In this document: positions 5,916 through 14,207 of the stretch, in pieces | How the letters are laid out: the number at the start of each line of letters is the position of its first letter | Position numbering within the stretch: the first letter of the stretch is position 1 | NCBI GenBank assembly: GCA_030751755.1 | Contig: JASMFO010000010.1 | Location: forward strand, 1-14,618 | Direction: 5' to 3' | From: Candidatus Woesearchaeota archaeon | GTDB lineage: Archaea > Nanobdellota > Nanobdellia > Woesearchaeales > GW2011-AR4 | DNA: 14,618 nucleotides | The notes under the pieces: generated by a model | What the model was told of the DNA's origin: nothing | What the model saw: the letters and a program-made list of their open reading frames with translations, nothing else | The model's database searches: none | Translations under genes and position numbers: made by a program

Positions 5916-5922
5916 GGGGGTG
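5916..5922 (+). promoter_or_regulatory. Shine-Dalgarno site of tbp
   Basis: GGGGGTG five bases before the ATG at 5928 supports this start. The GGTG part matches the usual 16S rRNA tail partner, and the same word recurs before the RPA-like gene. Confidence 0.6.
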
Positions 5923-5927
5923 TAAAA

Positions 5928-6491
5928 ATGGTTAAAAAGGTTTCCAGGGATATAAAGATAGTCAATATAGTTGTTTCTACCTCTCTAGAGCATGATATAC
6001 CTTTAGAAAAGATGGCTGCTACATTAAGCAATACAGAATATAACCCAGAGCAGTTTCCTGGGCTTGTTATAAGAATAAAAGAACCTAAAACCTCTGCTTT
6101 AATCTTTAGCTCCGGTAAAGTAGTCTGTACAGGTGCTAGGACAATTGATAAGGTCCAAGAAAGCATAAAGAAGATAATAAAAAGCCTAGAAAAGATAAAC
6201 ATCAAGATTAAAATAAAACCGGAAATAAAAATCCAGAATATTGTTGCTTCTGGTGGAGTTGGGATGGATTTGAACCTAAATGAGCTCGCAACAAAACTGC
6301 AGAATGTTGAATATGAACCAGAGCAGTTTCCGGGTTTAGTGTATAAATTGCCTCCTACAAAGAATAATCCGCAAGCTACATTCCTATTATTTAGCAACGG
6401 AAAAATTGTTTGTACTGGAACTAAAAGCGAGAAAGAAGTGCATATGGCTTTAGATAAACTAATTGAGAATCTTAAGAAAGTTAAGGCCTAA
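5928..6491 (+). CDS. tbp: TATA-box-binding protein
   Basis: General transcription factor that bends promoter DNA at the TATA box and, with TFB, recruits RNA polymerase. Its 187 residues form the standard saddle made of two direct repeats (about 10-95 and 98-185). The signature occurs twice: NPEQFPGLVIRIK ... IFSSGKVVCTGA in the first half and EPEQFPGLVYKL ... LFSNGKIVCTGT in the second, including the DNA-intercalating Phe positions. It ends soon after the last helix (ENLKKVKA), with no acidic tail of the kind seen in some euryarchaeal TBPs. A strong Shine-Dalgarno sequence supports the ATG used. Upstream TATA-like boxes suggest possible autoregulation. It is followed after 78 bases by mcm on the same strand, with a T-rich stretch between, so read-through is possible but not required. 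Confidence 0.97.
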   Translation: MVKKVSRDIKIVNIVVSTSLEHDIPLEKMAATLSNTEYNPEQFPGLVIRIKEPKTSALIFSSGKVVCTGARTIDKVQESIKKIIKSLEKINIKIKIKPEIKIQNIVASGGVGMDLNLNELATKLQNVEYEPEQFPGLVYKLPPTKNNPQATFLLFSNGKIVCTGTKSEKEVHMALDKLIENLKKVKA

Positions 6492-6492
6492 T

Positions 6493-6512
6493 CTTTCTTT
6501 TTTATTTGTTTT
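6493..6512 (+). terminator. T-rich tract after tbp
   Basis: CTTTCTTTTTTATTTGTTTT directly follows the tbp stop codon, a typical archaeal T-run termination region. Its end overlaps the upstream TATA candidate for mcm. Confidence 0.5.
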
Positions 6513-6517
6513 ATATA
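6510..6517 (+). promoter_or_regulatory. TATA box candidate for mcm
   Basis: TTTATATA here would give a start near 6542 and a short leader containing AGGGGT (6555-6560) nine bases before the ATG. A weaker candidate, TTTTTAAAT at 6541-6549, is about 25 bases from the ATG and would give a leaderless message. Confidence 0.45.
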
Positions 6518-6569
6518 GCACTGGACATTCACGCGTAAGATTTTTAAATCAAAAAGGGGTAGTTTATTT

Positions 6570-8603
6570 ATGCAAGAATTAGTTAATGTGGATGCGTCGG
6601 AACAAATAAAAAAATTCCAAGAGTTCTTAGAGTCTTATTACTATTCACAAATCGTTGAAAATCTGAGAAAAGATAATAAATTTGTTGTTGTTGACTTTGC
6701 AGATCTTTCTAAGTTTGATCTTGATTTGGCCAATGGGCTATTAGAGAGTCCAGACGACACTATAAAGGCTGCAGAGATTGCTATAGCCCAATTTGACTTG
6801 GAGAATATAGCTGGATTTAAAGTGCGTTTTAAGAATCTACCAGAGAGCCAAAATATTATGATAAGAAACATAAGGAGCAAACATATTGGCAGACTTATAT
6901 ATGCAGAGGGGATTGTAAGGCAAAAATCTGATGTAAGGCCTCAGGTAACTGCTGCAAAATTTGAATGTCCTGTTTGCGGCAATATAATCAATGTATTGCA
7001 ATTAAATGGAAGCTTTAAGGAGCCTACAAAGTGTGGTTGTGGAAGAAAAGGAAAATTTGTTATGCTAAGCAAAGAGCTTGTTGATGCGCAGGGTATTGTC
7101 TTAGAAGAAGTTCCTGAAAGCCTTGAAGGTGGTGAACAGCCAAAGAGAATAAATATTTTTCTTAAGGATGATCTGGTAAGTCCGCTTAGCGAGAAAAAAA
7201 CAAATCCTGGCAGCAAGGTGAGTATTATTGGGATAATTAAAGAAGTCCCCATCATATTAAAAACAGGATCCAAATCGACAACATTTGACATCATAGTAGA
7301 AGCAAACCATATTGAGACAGTTGAGGAGACTTTTTATGAGGTCAAAATCTCTGAGGAAGATGAGCAAAAAATAATTGAGCTTTCTCAAGATCCAGAGCTA
7401 TATTCAAAGCTTGTTAATTCTCTTGCTCCTTCTATTTATGGTTATGGGAAAGTGAAAGAAGCCCTATTATTGCAGCTTGTTGGTGGTGTCAGAAAGGTGA
7501 GAAGCGACAAGGTTGTTAGCAGGGGGGATACACATATTTTACTTGTTGGTGACCCTGGAAGTGGAAAGAGCGCAATGCTAAAAAGAATAAGTGTAATAGC
7601 ACCAAAAGGGAGATATGTATCTGGTAGGGGCATTTCTGGTGCTGGTTTAACTGCCGCTGTTGTAAAAGATGAATTTTTGAAGGGTTGGAGCCTGGAAGCT
7701 GGTGCTTTGGTTTTAGCATCTAACGGTATTTGCTGTATAGATGAGATGGATAAGATGATTTCTGAAGATAGAGCGGCTATGCATGAAGCACTAGAACAGC
7801 AAACAGTAAGTATCTCAAAAGCAAACATACAGGCTACTTTGATTTCACGCACTACAGTACTTGCAGCTGCGAACCCAAAATTCGGAAGGTTTGACCCATT
7901 TGGAATAATTGCAGAGCAGATAAACATGCCTCCAACTTTGATAAACAGGTTTGACCTTATTTTCCCAATCAAGGACTTGCCAGATGAGGCTAGAGATGAA
8001 AAGATGGCAAGCCACATACTTAAGTTACATCAGGATCCTGATTTTTATGAGCCGGAAATATCAACAGAATTTCTAAGAAAATATATTGCATATGCAAAGC
8101 AAAAGGTTGTTCCTACTATCACAAATAATGCTTTGCAGGAAATAAAAGAGTTTTATCTTAAAATGCGTACTAGTGGTAGCGAAGAGGGGGGCATAAAAGC
8201 AATTCCTATTTCAGCAAGACAATTAGAAGCTCTTGTAAGGCTCACAGAAGCAACTGCGAGATTGAGGTTAAGTGATAAAGCAACAGAAAGCGATGCAAAA
8301 AGAGCTATAGGCCTTATTGAATATTGTTTGATGGAAGTTGGTTTAGATAAAGAAACCGGAAAGATAGATATTGATAGGATAGCGACAGGAATTTCTGCGT
8401 CTCAAAGAAGCCATATAATTGTAATTAAAGATATCATAACCGACTTAGAAAATAAGGTTGGGAAAGCTATTCCAATTGATGATGTAATCGCAGAGGCCAA
8501 AAGTAAAGGTGTTGATGAAGGGAAGGTAGAAGAGGTTTTGGAGAAATTGAAGAGGGTTGGAGAAATATTTGAACCCCGTAGGGGATTCCTAAGCAAAATA
8601 TAA
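6570..8603 (+). CDS. mcm: MCM replicative DNA helicase
   Basis: Replicative helicase: forms a hexameric ring that moves 3'->5' on DNA using ATP. The 677-residue length is normal. N-terminal DNA-binding and oligomerisation part (about 1-265) with OB fold and zinc site C133-P-V-C136 ... C155-G-C157. The AAA+ core has Walker A GDPGSGKS (327-334), Walker B CCIDEMDK (388-395), and an Arg finger in NRFDLIF (R460). After the lid domain a winged helix follows (about 610-677, ending EIFEPRRGFLSKI). No intein interrupts the Walker motifs. The start ATG has AGGGGT nine bases ahead. It sits between tbp and an RPA-like gene on one strand, grouping promoter recognition, unwinding and single-strand binding. 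The RPA-like gene starts 41 or 59 bases later with its own TATA box. Confidence 0.97.
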   Translation: MQELVNVDASEQIKKFQEFLESYYYSQIVENLRKDNKFVVVDFADLSKFDLDLANGLLESPDDTIKAAEIAIAQFDLENIAGFKVRFKNLPESQNIMIRNIRSKHIGRLIYAEGIVRQKSDVRPQVTAAKFECPVCGNIINVLQLNGSFKEPTKCGCGRKGKFVMLSKELVDAQGIVLEEVPESLEGGEQPKRINIFLKDDLVSPLSEKKTNPGSKVSIIGIIKEVPIILKTGSKSTTFDIIVEANHIETVEETFYEVKISEEDEQKIIELSQDPELYSKLVNSLAPSIYGYGKVKEALLLQLVGGVRKVRSDKVVSRGDTHILLVGDPGSGKSAMLKRISVIAPKGRYVSGRGISGAGLTAAVVKDEFLKGWSLEAGALVLASNGICCIDEMDKMISEDRAAMHEALEQQTVSISKANIQATLISRTTVLAAANPKFGRFDPFGIIAEQINMPPTLINRFDLIFPIKDLPDEARDEKMASHILKLHQDPDFYEPEISTEFLRKYIAYAKQKVVPTITNNALQEIKEFYLKMRTSGSEEGGIKAIPISARQLEALVRLTEATARLRLSDKATESDAKRAIGLIEYCLMEVGLDKETGKIDIDRIATGISASQRSHIIVIKDIITDLENKVGKAIPIDDVIAEAKSKGVDEGKVEEVLEKLKRVGEIFEPRRGFLSKI

Positions 8604-8619
8604 TGTAATTAAGGCAAAA

Positions 8620-8627
8620 TATATAAA
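8620..8627 (+). promoter_or_regulatory. TATA box for the RPA-like gene
   Basis: TATATAAA preceded by the purine-rich AGGCAAAA (possible BRE). A start about 26 bases downstream is near 8650, just past the ATG at 8645, which favours the TTG start at 8663. Confidence 0.55.
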
Positions 8628-8646
8628 TTAGAATAACACTCCCTAT

Positions 8647-8654
8647 GGGGGGTG
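8647..8654 (+). promoter_or_regulatory. Shine-Dalgarno site favouring the TTG start at 8663
   Basis: GGGGGGTG ends eight bases before TTG 8663, a good distance, and matches the tbp site. It lies inside the reading frame if the ATG at 8645 is used instead. Confidence 0.5.
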
Positions 8655-8662
8655 TGGATTTC

Positions 8663-9310
8663 TTGCCAGACATAGAGCAAAAATTTCAGAAAAGGCAAAC
8701 TGCGTATAAAGTAAGAGTAAGGGACATATTGAATTCTAAGTACACAAAAACTGAAGGGTCTGCTTCAAATTACCTTGAGATGAATGAAAAAAAAATTTCT
8801 AGAGTTAATGTTGTGGGGGTAATAGTCCAAAAATTAGGGCTGGACAATTATAAGACTATAATGATAGATGATGGTACTGGTAGAATCTCTACTAGAGTTT
8901 TTGAAGAGAATGTGTTGTTGGATAAAGTGGATGTAGGGGATATTGTGCTTATAATTGGCAGACCGAGAGAATTTTCTTCAGAAAAATACATAATTATTGA
9001 AACTATAAAAAAGATCAACCCTATTTGGGCAAAGGTAAGAAAATTAGAGTTTGAGAAAAATGTTATAAAAGATGATGTTTTTTCAAATAAGGTTACTTCA
9101 AATAACGAGAAGATTACTGAAGAAATTGTTGATTTGACTCCTACAAATAAAGTTGTTAAGCTTATAAGACAATTTGATAATGGAAATGGTGTTTCTATTG
9201 AAGAACTCTCATCAAAAAACATTAAAGATATGGATAAGATAATTGATATGCTTCTAAAAGGGGGGGATATTTTTGAAGTTAAGCCTGGAAAGTTAAAGGT
9301 ATTAGAATAA
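8663..9310 (+). CDS. RPA-like single-stranded DNA-binding protein (OB fold, winged helix)
   Basis: Predicted single-strand DNA-binding protein of the replication protein A group, similar in build to the archaeal RPA32-type subunit. Seen: an N-terminal QKRQTAYKVRVRDIL, then a five-strand OB-fold core (about residues 45-125) with VNVVGVIVQKLG, MIDDGTGRISTRVF and VGDIVLIIGRPREF. An acidic/Asn-rich linker follows, then a C-terminal winged-helix-like part (VVKLIRQFDNGNGVSIEEL ... GGDIFEVKPGKLKVLE). No zinc site is seen. The frame also contains an ATG at 8645, giving 221 residues. I prefer TTG 8663 (215 residues) because the G-rich ribosome site and the predicted start of transcription both lie between the two codons. 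Following mcm on the same strand fits a role at the fork. Its last nine bases overlap the convergent SpoIIM-family gene. Confidence 0.82.
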   Translation: MPDIEQKFQKRQTAYKVRVRDILNSKYTKTEGSASNYLEMNEKKISRVNVVGVIVQKLGLDNYKTIMIDDGTGRISTRVFEENVLLDKVDVGDIVLIIGRPREFSSEKYIIIETIKKINPIWAKVRKLEFEKNVIKDDVFSNKVTSNNEKITEEIVDLTPTNKVVKLIRQFDNGNGVSIEELSSKNIKDMDKIIDMLLKGGDIFEVKPGKLKVLE

Positions 9311-10153
9311 TAAAGGGGTTATGTAAACTTCTATGAAAGCTGCTATCAGCAAGAACATAATGGATATTACAAGCAGCTCTGATATGTCGAAAATGATATG
9401 AAAAAATTTTTCATCCTTATAATGTTTTTTTATTATAGCTACAGAGATTATACCCCCAGCCAATCCTCCGTAAAAATAAGCAATTATTTCTGGAATTCCA
9501 TGCAAAATATACCTAAGGAGGCCTATTGATGCAACACCAAAATAGCTTGAAAATTTTTCAAACCCCAATAAACCCGCATATTGACTTATATTTGTCCTAA
9601 TGAAATTGCCTATAGCCGTTCCTATGACGCTGGCATTCCATGTTAAAATAAAAATTGCTCCTGCCCCATAGATGAAAGCGAATAGTATTGCAAACACTAA
9701 AACCTTTATATTGTTGAAAAGTATTTTTGAAAATGTTGAAAATTGTTGGTAAGCATTGCCAGATGCTTGGTTAGTTATTGATTGTATTGTAGTGATTTGC
9801 TTATCAAAAACAAAGTTTAAATCTTCGGAGGGTAAAAAAATGTACCAGGCTACAAAAGACAAAGTTATACCAAAAAAAAGGAACATCAAAAAAATAATAG
9901 CTTTATTATGCTCTTTTAAAAGAGCCATTTCTTTTGATATCTCTAAATCTTTGTTTTCTTCCAGTCTCATTGTGTTATAAACAAGGGGTATGCACGCCAT
10001 AACAGTAAAAAATACCATTATCAGGCTTGCTTCTTCTTTAAAAATCCATAAAGAAAGAAGTATAGCAATAGAAGAGTAAAAAAATCCTATAAAAAACATC
10101 TGCCATGGCTTCTTTTCTGCTTTTAAAGGGTTAAGTAAAGATTCTATCACCAT
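9302..10153 (-). CDS. SpoIIM/DUF95-family integral membrane protein (283 aa)
   Basis: Stage II sporulation protein M-like family. In Bacillus SpoIIM works in septal peptidoglycan remodelling; the role of archaeal members is unknown, and archaea neither sporulate nor share that wall. Visible: about six hydrophobic segments (roughly 20-38, 44-60, 88-108, 150-178, 225-243, 258-283). The family core reads NNIKVLVFAILFAFIYGAGA, then TWNASVIGTAIG, and HGIPEI at 218-223 followed by a Gly-rich helix (YGGLAGGIISVAI). Length is within the broad family range. Its TATA box is about 26 bases from the ATG with no ribosome site, so the message is probably leaderless. It is divergent from aIF2-beta and overlaps the 3' end of the RPA-like gene by nine bases. 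No operon partner is visible. Confidence 0.82.
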   Translation of the reverse strand: MVIESLLNPLKAEKKPWQMFFIGFFYSSIAILLSLWIFKEEASLIMVFFTVMACIPLVYNTMRLEENKDLEISKEMALLKEHNKAIIFLMFLFFGITLSFVAWYIFLPSEDLNFVFDKQITTIQSITNQASGNAYQQFSTFSKILFNNIKVLVFAILFAFIYGAGAIFILTWNASVIGTAIGNFIRTNISQYAGLLGFEKFSSYFGVASIGLLRYILHGIPEIIAYFYGGLAGGIISVAIIKKHYKDEKFFHIIFDISELLVISIMFLLIAAFIEVYITPLLF

Positions 10154-10175
10154 ACTAGATTTTTAAGATGCTCTA

Positions 10176-10183
10176 TTTATATA
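10176..10183 (-). promoter_or_regulatory. TATA box for the SpoIIM-family gene
   Basis: The minus strand reads TATATAAA, centred about 26 bases from the ATG at 10153, giving a predicted leaderless transcript. It shares the 98-base spacer with the aIF2-beta promoter. Confidence 0.65.
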
Positions 10184-10227
10184 TTTTTTTAATATTACAA
10201 TCCTAAAAATGTTTACATACAATTAAG

Positions 10228-10235
10228 TTTAAATA
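10228..10235 (+). promoter_or_regulatory. TATA box for aIF2-beta
   Basis: TTTAAATA is centred about 20 bases before the ATG at 10252 and about 26 before the in-frame ATG at 10258. The second spacing is the usual one and would make 10258 a leaderless start. Confidence 0.5.
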
Positions 10236-10251
10236 TTAATAGGAATTACTA

Positions 10252-10671
10252 ATGGAAATGGAGGAATATAAAAAACTCTTAAAGGATGTAAGGAAAGAAC
10301 TGCCAGAGCATGTTTTTCAGAAAGAAAGATTTGAAATACCCAATGTAAAGGGCCATATACAGGGCAGTAGGACGGTAATAAGTAATTTTTTGCAGATAGC
10401 GAACACTCTTGGCAGACAGCCAGAACATATGTTGAAGTTTATATTAAGAGAGTTAGCAACACCAGGAGATGTAAAAAAAAGTGGAAGTATCATAATTGGT
10501 GCTAAAATTCCTGCATCCAGAATTAATGAAAAGATAAAGCAGTATGCTAACTCTTATGTATTCTGTTATGAGTGTGGCAAACCAGATACAAAAATAGAGA
10601 AAGAGGGAAGTTTTAGTTTCCTGAAATGCACAGCATGCGGTGCAAGGCATTCTATAAAGTCTAAGGTGTAA
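10252..10671 (+). CDS. translation initiation factor aIF2 subunit beta
   Basis: Beta subunit of the heterotrimeric aIF2, which brings initiator Met-tRNA to the small ribosomal subunit; beta helps couple the tRNA-binding gamma subunit to the ribosome. The length of 139 residues is normal. In order: an N-terminal helix contacting gamma (EEYKKLLKDVRKELP), a central alpha/beta domain with GSRTVISNFLQIANTLGR and LKFILRELATPG, a basic patch (KKSGSIIIGAKIP), and a C-terminal zinc ribbon with C105-x2-C108 and C126-x2-C129. Two in-frame ATGs (10252 and 10258) are possible; TATA spacing favours 10258 (137 residues), as no ribosome site separates them. The gene ends eight bases before the converging PolD DP2 gene. 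Other aIF2 subunits are not in the window. Confidence 0.95.
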   Translation: MEMEEYKKLLKDVRKELPEHVFQKERFEIPNVKGHIQGSRTVISNFLQIANTLGRQPEHMLKFILRELATPGDVKKSGSIIIGAKIPASRINEKIKQYANSYVFCYECGKPDTKIEKEGSFSFLKCTACGARHSIKSKV

Positions 10672-10679
10672 TTATAGGG

Positions 10680-13600
10680 TTACCCAAACCACCTGCCCAG
10701 CCCTTCTTGTTTTTCTTTTTCTTTGCCAAATAAGCTTTCTACACTCCTCTTAGTAAGTTCCAAATTTTGTTTTAGGTATGGGGGTAAGTTATACTTATCA
10801 GCCAAAGAAATCGCTGGCTCAAGATATTTTATTATAGAGCCTTCAGATATTGTGAATATTATTTTTCCATCACATTTCAGACATTTTCCTACAAGAGGTG
10901 GTCTCCTATATTTTTCATTGCATGTTGTACATCTAAACTGCTGCATTGAGAATTTCCTTAAATTTCCCCGTATATCTCTTATAAGGTGTTTTTCTATTAC
11001 TAATTTGGCAACATCCGATTCGTCAACGGCCCTTATTTTATCAGCAAGCTCCATTTGGCCTTTGAGTTTTTCTTCCATTGATGGGAGAGTCTTATAGGCA
11101 GAGCATATTACTCCTTTATTTAGGTTAGAGACATTATGGGTAAAACCAAGACCATGGTACTGTCTATCTGTGTCTAATCTTTTGCCAAATTGCTCCATTT
11201 CAATCTCTCGTGGTTGTTTAAAATTAACACATGCATCATAGAACTCCAAAGGATATCTCCAACATACATCCAAGTCAAATACCATATCATCTACTTCTGA
11301 GGGTATCAGTTTGGATGTTAAGACTAGTGGAGCATCTTGTGTGGATCCTCTTTTACCGGGTAAGTATTGTTTTGAAAAGTTTAGTAATACATCCATAAGC
11401 AACATTATTGAACATTCATCTCCATCACAGTCCCTTCTAGTAGAAGCATGAAACATTGGGTGAGCAAAGAACCCTTGTGTTTTTGAAAAACCTATAATTC
11501 TACCTACCCCCGCAGCAGAGGTGTGTGGGGCAAGAACTGCAACTAAAGTCCCTAGAAGGTCTTTCTCAGATTTCATATTATAAAACCTACGAATCTTATA
11601 AAACTCTTGAAGTAAATCATCAATAAAAAAAGAGGTTTTTAGAAGAATTTTCTCAGCCCCCAATTCCGGGCTTTCGTTGCAACTAGGCAGTATCACGTCT
11701 TGGGGCATTAGCTCAAGTATTTGCTCTTCATCTACAAGCTCAGCACCAGATATATCTTTTTTGTAACCCAGTTCTCTAAGTTTTTCAACAGAAGTATTGG
11801 TTTCTTTGGGATTGAAATGTGTTATAGGTAGTTGAGTCATATCATATCTTATTGTACCTTCCTTATTAACATGGAGGTCATATTTTGCCCTAAAGACCCC
11901 TTTTATGAAATGCTCGGGTATGTGGTCTTTATTTGATGTCCCCCTGACTCCTTTTATAAGGTCTGGGTATACTTTAATATTCAGTTTTTTTATATAAGTA
12001 TCAAAATAGGATTTCATATTTATTGTCTGTTTTAAATAACTAGCAGTATAGCCGTGCTTGCATTCTTTACTTTCTGTTATTCCGCATGTGCTGCAGTGAT
12101 ATCTCTTTTCTGTTTTCCCATCACAAGTTTCACATACACTAAATATTGTTTTTTTGTTACACTTCTTACAATAAAAAATCGGAAATTCTGCTGTTACTTT
12201 ATTGCCCTCAAAAGTGCTTTGGAAAGACCTTAATCTGCCGCCTTCTTCTCCTATTGGGAATAATACATGCGGGCTTCCAGTTAACTTCCTCATTTTGGCC
12301 TTTTCTGGCCTACCCATTCTTGCTCCTATAAAAACTCCAGATTTGTCTTTGATTTTGATACCGCAAACTCGGTTTATAAGGGAGAGGGTTTCATTATTAT
12401 CTTTTGGACTTATTTCGAACATAGTGCTTTCTTGTTTCTCTTTCAAATTAAAAATTTCAGAAATAGTATGAGCATCATCATCTTCTACAACTATAAATTC
12501 TTTATTTGCAATCAGATGTGGAAGGCCTAAATTATCGAGGATTAACTTTAGAGGCTCGTTATACTTCATGACTAATTTTGTTGCTGCATCGTTGTTTAGT
12601 GAGATTTTTGAATCTATAACTTGTTTAAATAGATAAATGAAGTCTTCTATTGAAATAAGACCCCAATGATATGTGTATTTTGGATGTAAAGGAACGTTTA
12701 GTTTTCTTGAGATGGTGAATGCAGTTTTTGCGTCTAATTTGGTGTTTATGGGGTCTTTAAACAGTTTTTCTAAGTGGGGTATTTCAATCTCTAGTAACAA
12801 TGCTAACTTATCCAAATCTAAAGTTCCGAATAATTTTACGGTGGCGTGCTCAACTTCTAATGCCCACCATTCTTCACAATAACCTGGGGGTAATAGTGTG
12901 TGGGCCCTATTATAGAAATCTCCATAGCTTATTAAGATGTCTCCTAAAAACAATATTTCTTTTATCTCATTTACTAGTTTTTTTGTGATTTTCTCATCAT
13001 CCAATCTTAAGACGCTATCATCTTTCAGTTTCACAATAGGACCTTCAATAGTATCGCAAACCGTTATTGCTGTGGCTTTTCCAGGTCTCTCTAGCTTAAG
13101 TTGTGTTCCTGTTGCTAGATAATTTTTTAATATATGCATAGTAGAGGGGTGTATTGATGTTGCGGAGTAACCAGAAATTCTATTTCTTCCGTACCTTAAC
13201 CTAAACCCTCCTGCTGCTAAGGGGTATGTCAAGACAGGTCTGCCCGCTACCAAATCCTCGATAAAAGTATATACTGGTAATATTTTTTTTGTACTTGGTT
13301 TGTTTTTTGCTTTAATGTTCTTCTGTAGAGAAAGAAAATTTTCTAGAAATGACCAGTGCTCTAAGCCTAGATTGTCTGACCATCTAGACATAGTACCCCA
13401 AAGTTTTGATGCCTTTTGTGCTAGACACTCCCCCAAAACAAGACAAGGCCCACTTCTTATTTGGTTTGTTTCAATTCTATCCAGATCTTTATAATTAGAA
13501 ACCTCTATTTTTTCAGAAGGATCTCCGTCTATCTGCACAGGTAAATTTTTAACGAGAAACCTAATCTCTTTTTCATTAGGTAAATATTGTAAATTTGTAA

Positions 13601-14198
13601 CTCTTTCATGATAATCATAAAGCTCTGTGACCATGCGTCTTATTTCTTTTTCTGTGGCATCATATAAATCATAACCCATGTTTTTCCGTATATAGTCTGC
13701 TATAACAACAGAAAATGCCCCGGCAGTTCCGCCTGCACTTCTTATAGGTCCAGAGTACATCAAGCAAAAATATTCTTTTCCATCTTTTCTTTTCTTTAAT
13801 TTTAACTCTACAAATCCCTCTAGGGGGCTTGAAACTACACCCAGAGTTAAGTAAGCCAAACCAACTCTTATTCCTGCTTCCATGGCTTTTACTTTATTTT
13901 CAAATTTACAGAATTTCTCATGAACAACTTCCAGGGCTATAGAAAGGGCCACTCTCCAATCTAGTTTCCCATATTCTTTTTCTATTCCTTGTATCCTTTT
14001 TGATAAGCCGGAATTTATCATATCTGGTATTAGAGCTCCAACTAATCCCTCTACCCTTTCGGCCATGTTTTTAGCTAATGGTATAGCAACTTCTTCTTCT
14101 GGGTCAAAACCTTTTTTCCTTGCTTTGTTTGCTACCTTGTATATACCTGCAACTTTATTTTCTATTTCTTTGAAATAATCTTCCAGTTCTTCTTTCAT
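10680..14198 (-). CDS. polC: DNA polymerase D large subunit DP2
   Basis: Catalytic subunit of archaeal family-D replicative polymerase, whose core is related to two-barrel RNA polymerases. Length 1172 is normal for an intein-free DP2. Visible: an N-terminal helical part; SGPIRSAGGTAGA (about 149-161); the dimer/catalytic region with GARMGRPEKAKMRKLTG; a Cys/His zinc cluster (677-713); the active-site loop HASTRRDCDGDE with the metal-binding Asp925 and Asp927; and a C-terminal zinc ribbon (C1090, C1093, C1106, C1109). The last residues, QEGLGRWF (1164-1171), fit the PCNA-binding pattern Q-x2-L-x2-(F/W)-F. The start lies nine bases after the DP1 stop on the same strand, so the two subunits are made from one operon whose promoter is outside the window. 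No inteins are seen at the active-site loop, a place where DP2 genes often carry one. Confidence 0.97.
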   Translation of the reverse strand: MKEELEDYFKEIENKVAGIYKVANKARKKGFDPEEEVAIPLAKNMAERVEGLVGALIPDMINSGLSKRIQGIEKEYGKLDWRVALSIALEVVHEKFCKFENKVKAMEAGIRVGLAYLTLGVVSSPLEGFVELKLKKRKDGKEYFCLMYSGPIRSAGGTAGAFSVVIADYIRKNMGYDLYDATEKEIRRMVTELYDYHERVTNLQYLPNEKEIRFLVKNLPVQIDGDPSEKIEVSNYKDLDRIETNQIRSGPCLVLGECLAQKASKLWGTMSRWSDNLGLEHWSFLENFLSLQKNIKAKNKPSTKKILPVYTFIEDLVAGRPVLTYPLAAGGFRLRYGRNRISGYSATSIHPSTMHILKNYLATGTQLKLERPGKATAITVCDTIEGPIVKLKDDSVLRLDDEKITKKLVNEIKEILFLGDILISYGDFYNRAHTLLPPGYCEEWWALEVEHATVKLFGTLDLDKLALLLEIEIPHLEKLFKDPINTKLDAKTAFTISRKLNVPLHPKYTYHWGLISIEDFIYLFKQVIDSKISLNNDAATKLVMKYNEPLKLILDNLGLPHLIANKEFIVVEDDDAHTISEIFNLKEKQESTMFEISPKDNNETLSLINRVCGIKIKDKSGVFIGARMGRPEKAKMRKLTGSPHVLFPIGEEGGRLRSFQSTFEGNKVTAEFPIFYCKKCNKKTIFSVCETCDGKTEKRYHCSTCGITESKECKHGYTASYLKQTINMKSYFDTYIKKLNIKVYPDLIKGVRGTSNKDHIPEHFIKGVFRAKYDLHVNKEGTIRYDMTQLPITHFNPKETNTSVEKLRELGYKKDISGAELVDEEQILELMPQDVILPSCNESPELGAEKILLKTSFFIDDLLQEFYKIRRFYNMKSEKDLLGTLVAVLAPHTSAAGVGRIIGFSKTQGFFAHPMFHASTRRDCDGDECSIMLLMDVLLNFSKQYLPGKRGSTQDAPLVLTSKLIPSEVDDMVFDLDVCWRYPLEFYDACVNFKQPREIEMEQFGKRLDTDRQYHGLGFTHNVSNLNKGVICSAYKTLPSMEEKLKGQMELADKIRAVDESDVAKLVIEKHLIRDIRGNLRKFSMQQFRCTTCNEKYRRPPLVGKCLKCDGKIIFTISEGSIIKYLEPAISLADKYNLPPYLKQNLELTKRSVESLFGKEKEKQEGLGRWFG

Positions 14199-14207
14199 TT
14201 TTATTAT

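Noticed and set aside
11390..11460. Possible intein in DP2 at the active-site loop, and in MCM at Walker A
   Set aside because: Both motifs are continuous (RRDCDGDE and GDPGSGKS), and protein lengths are normal for intein-free genes.
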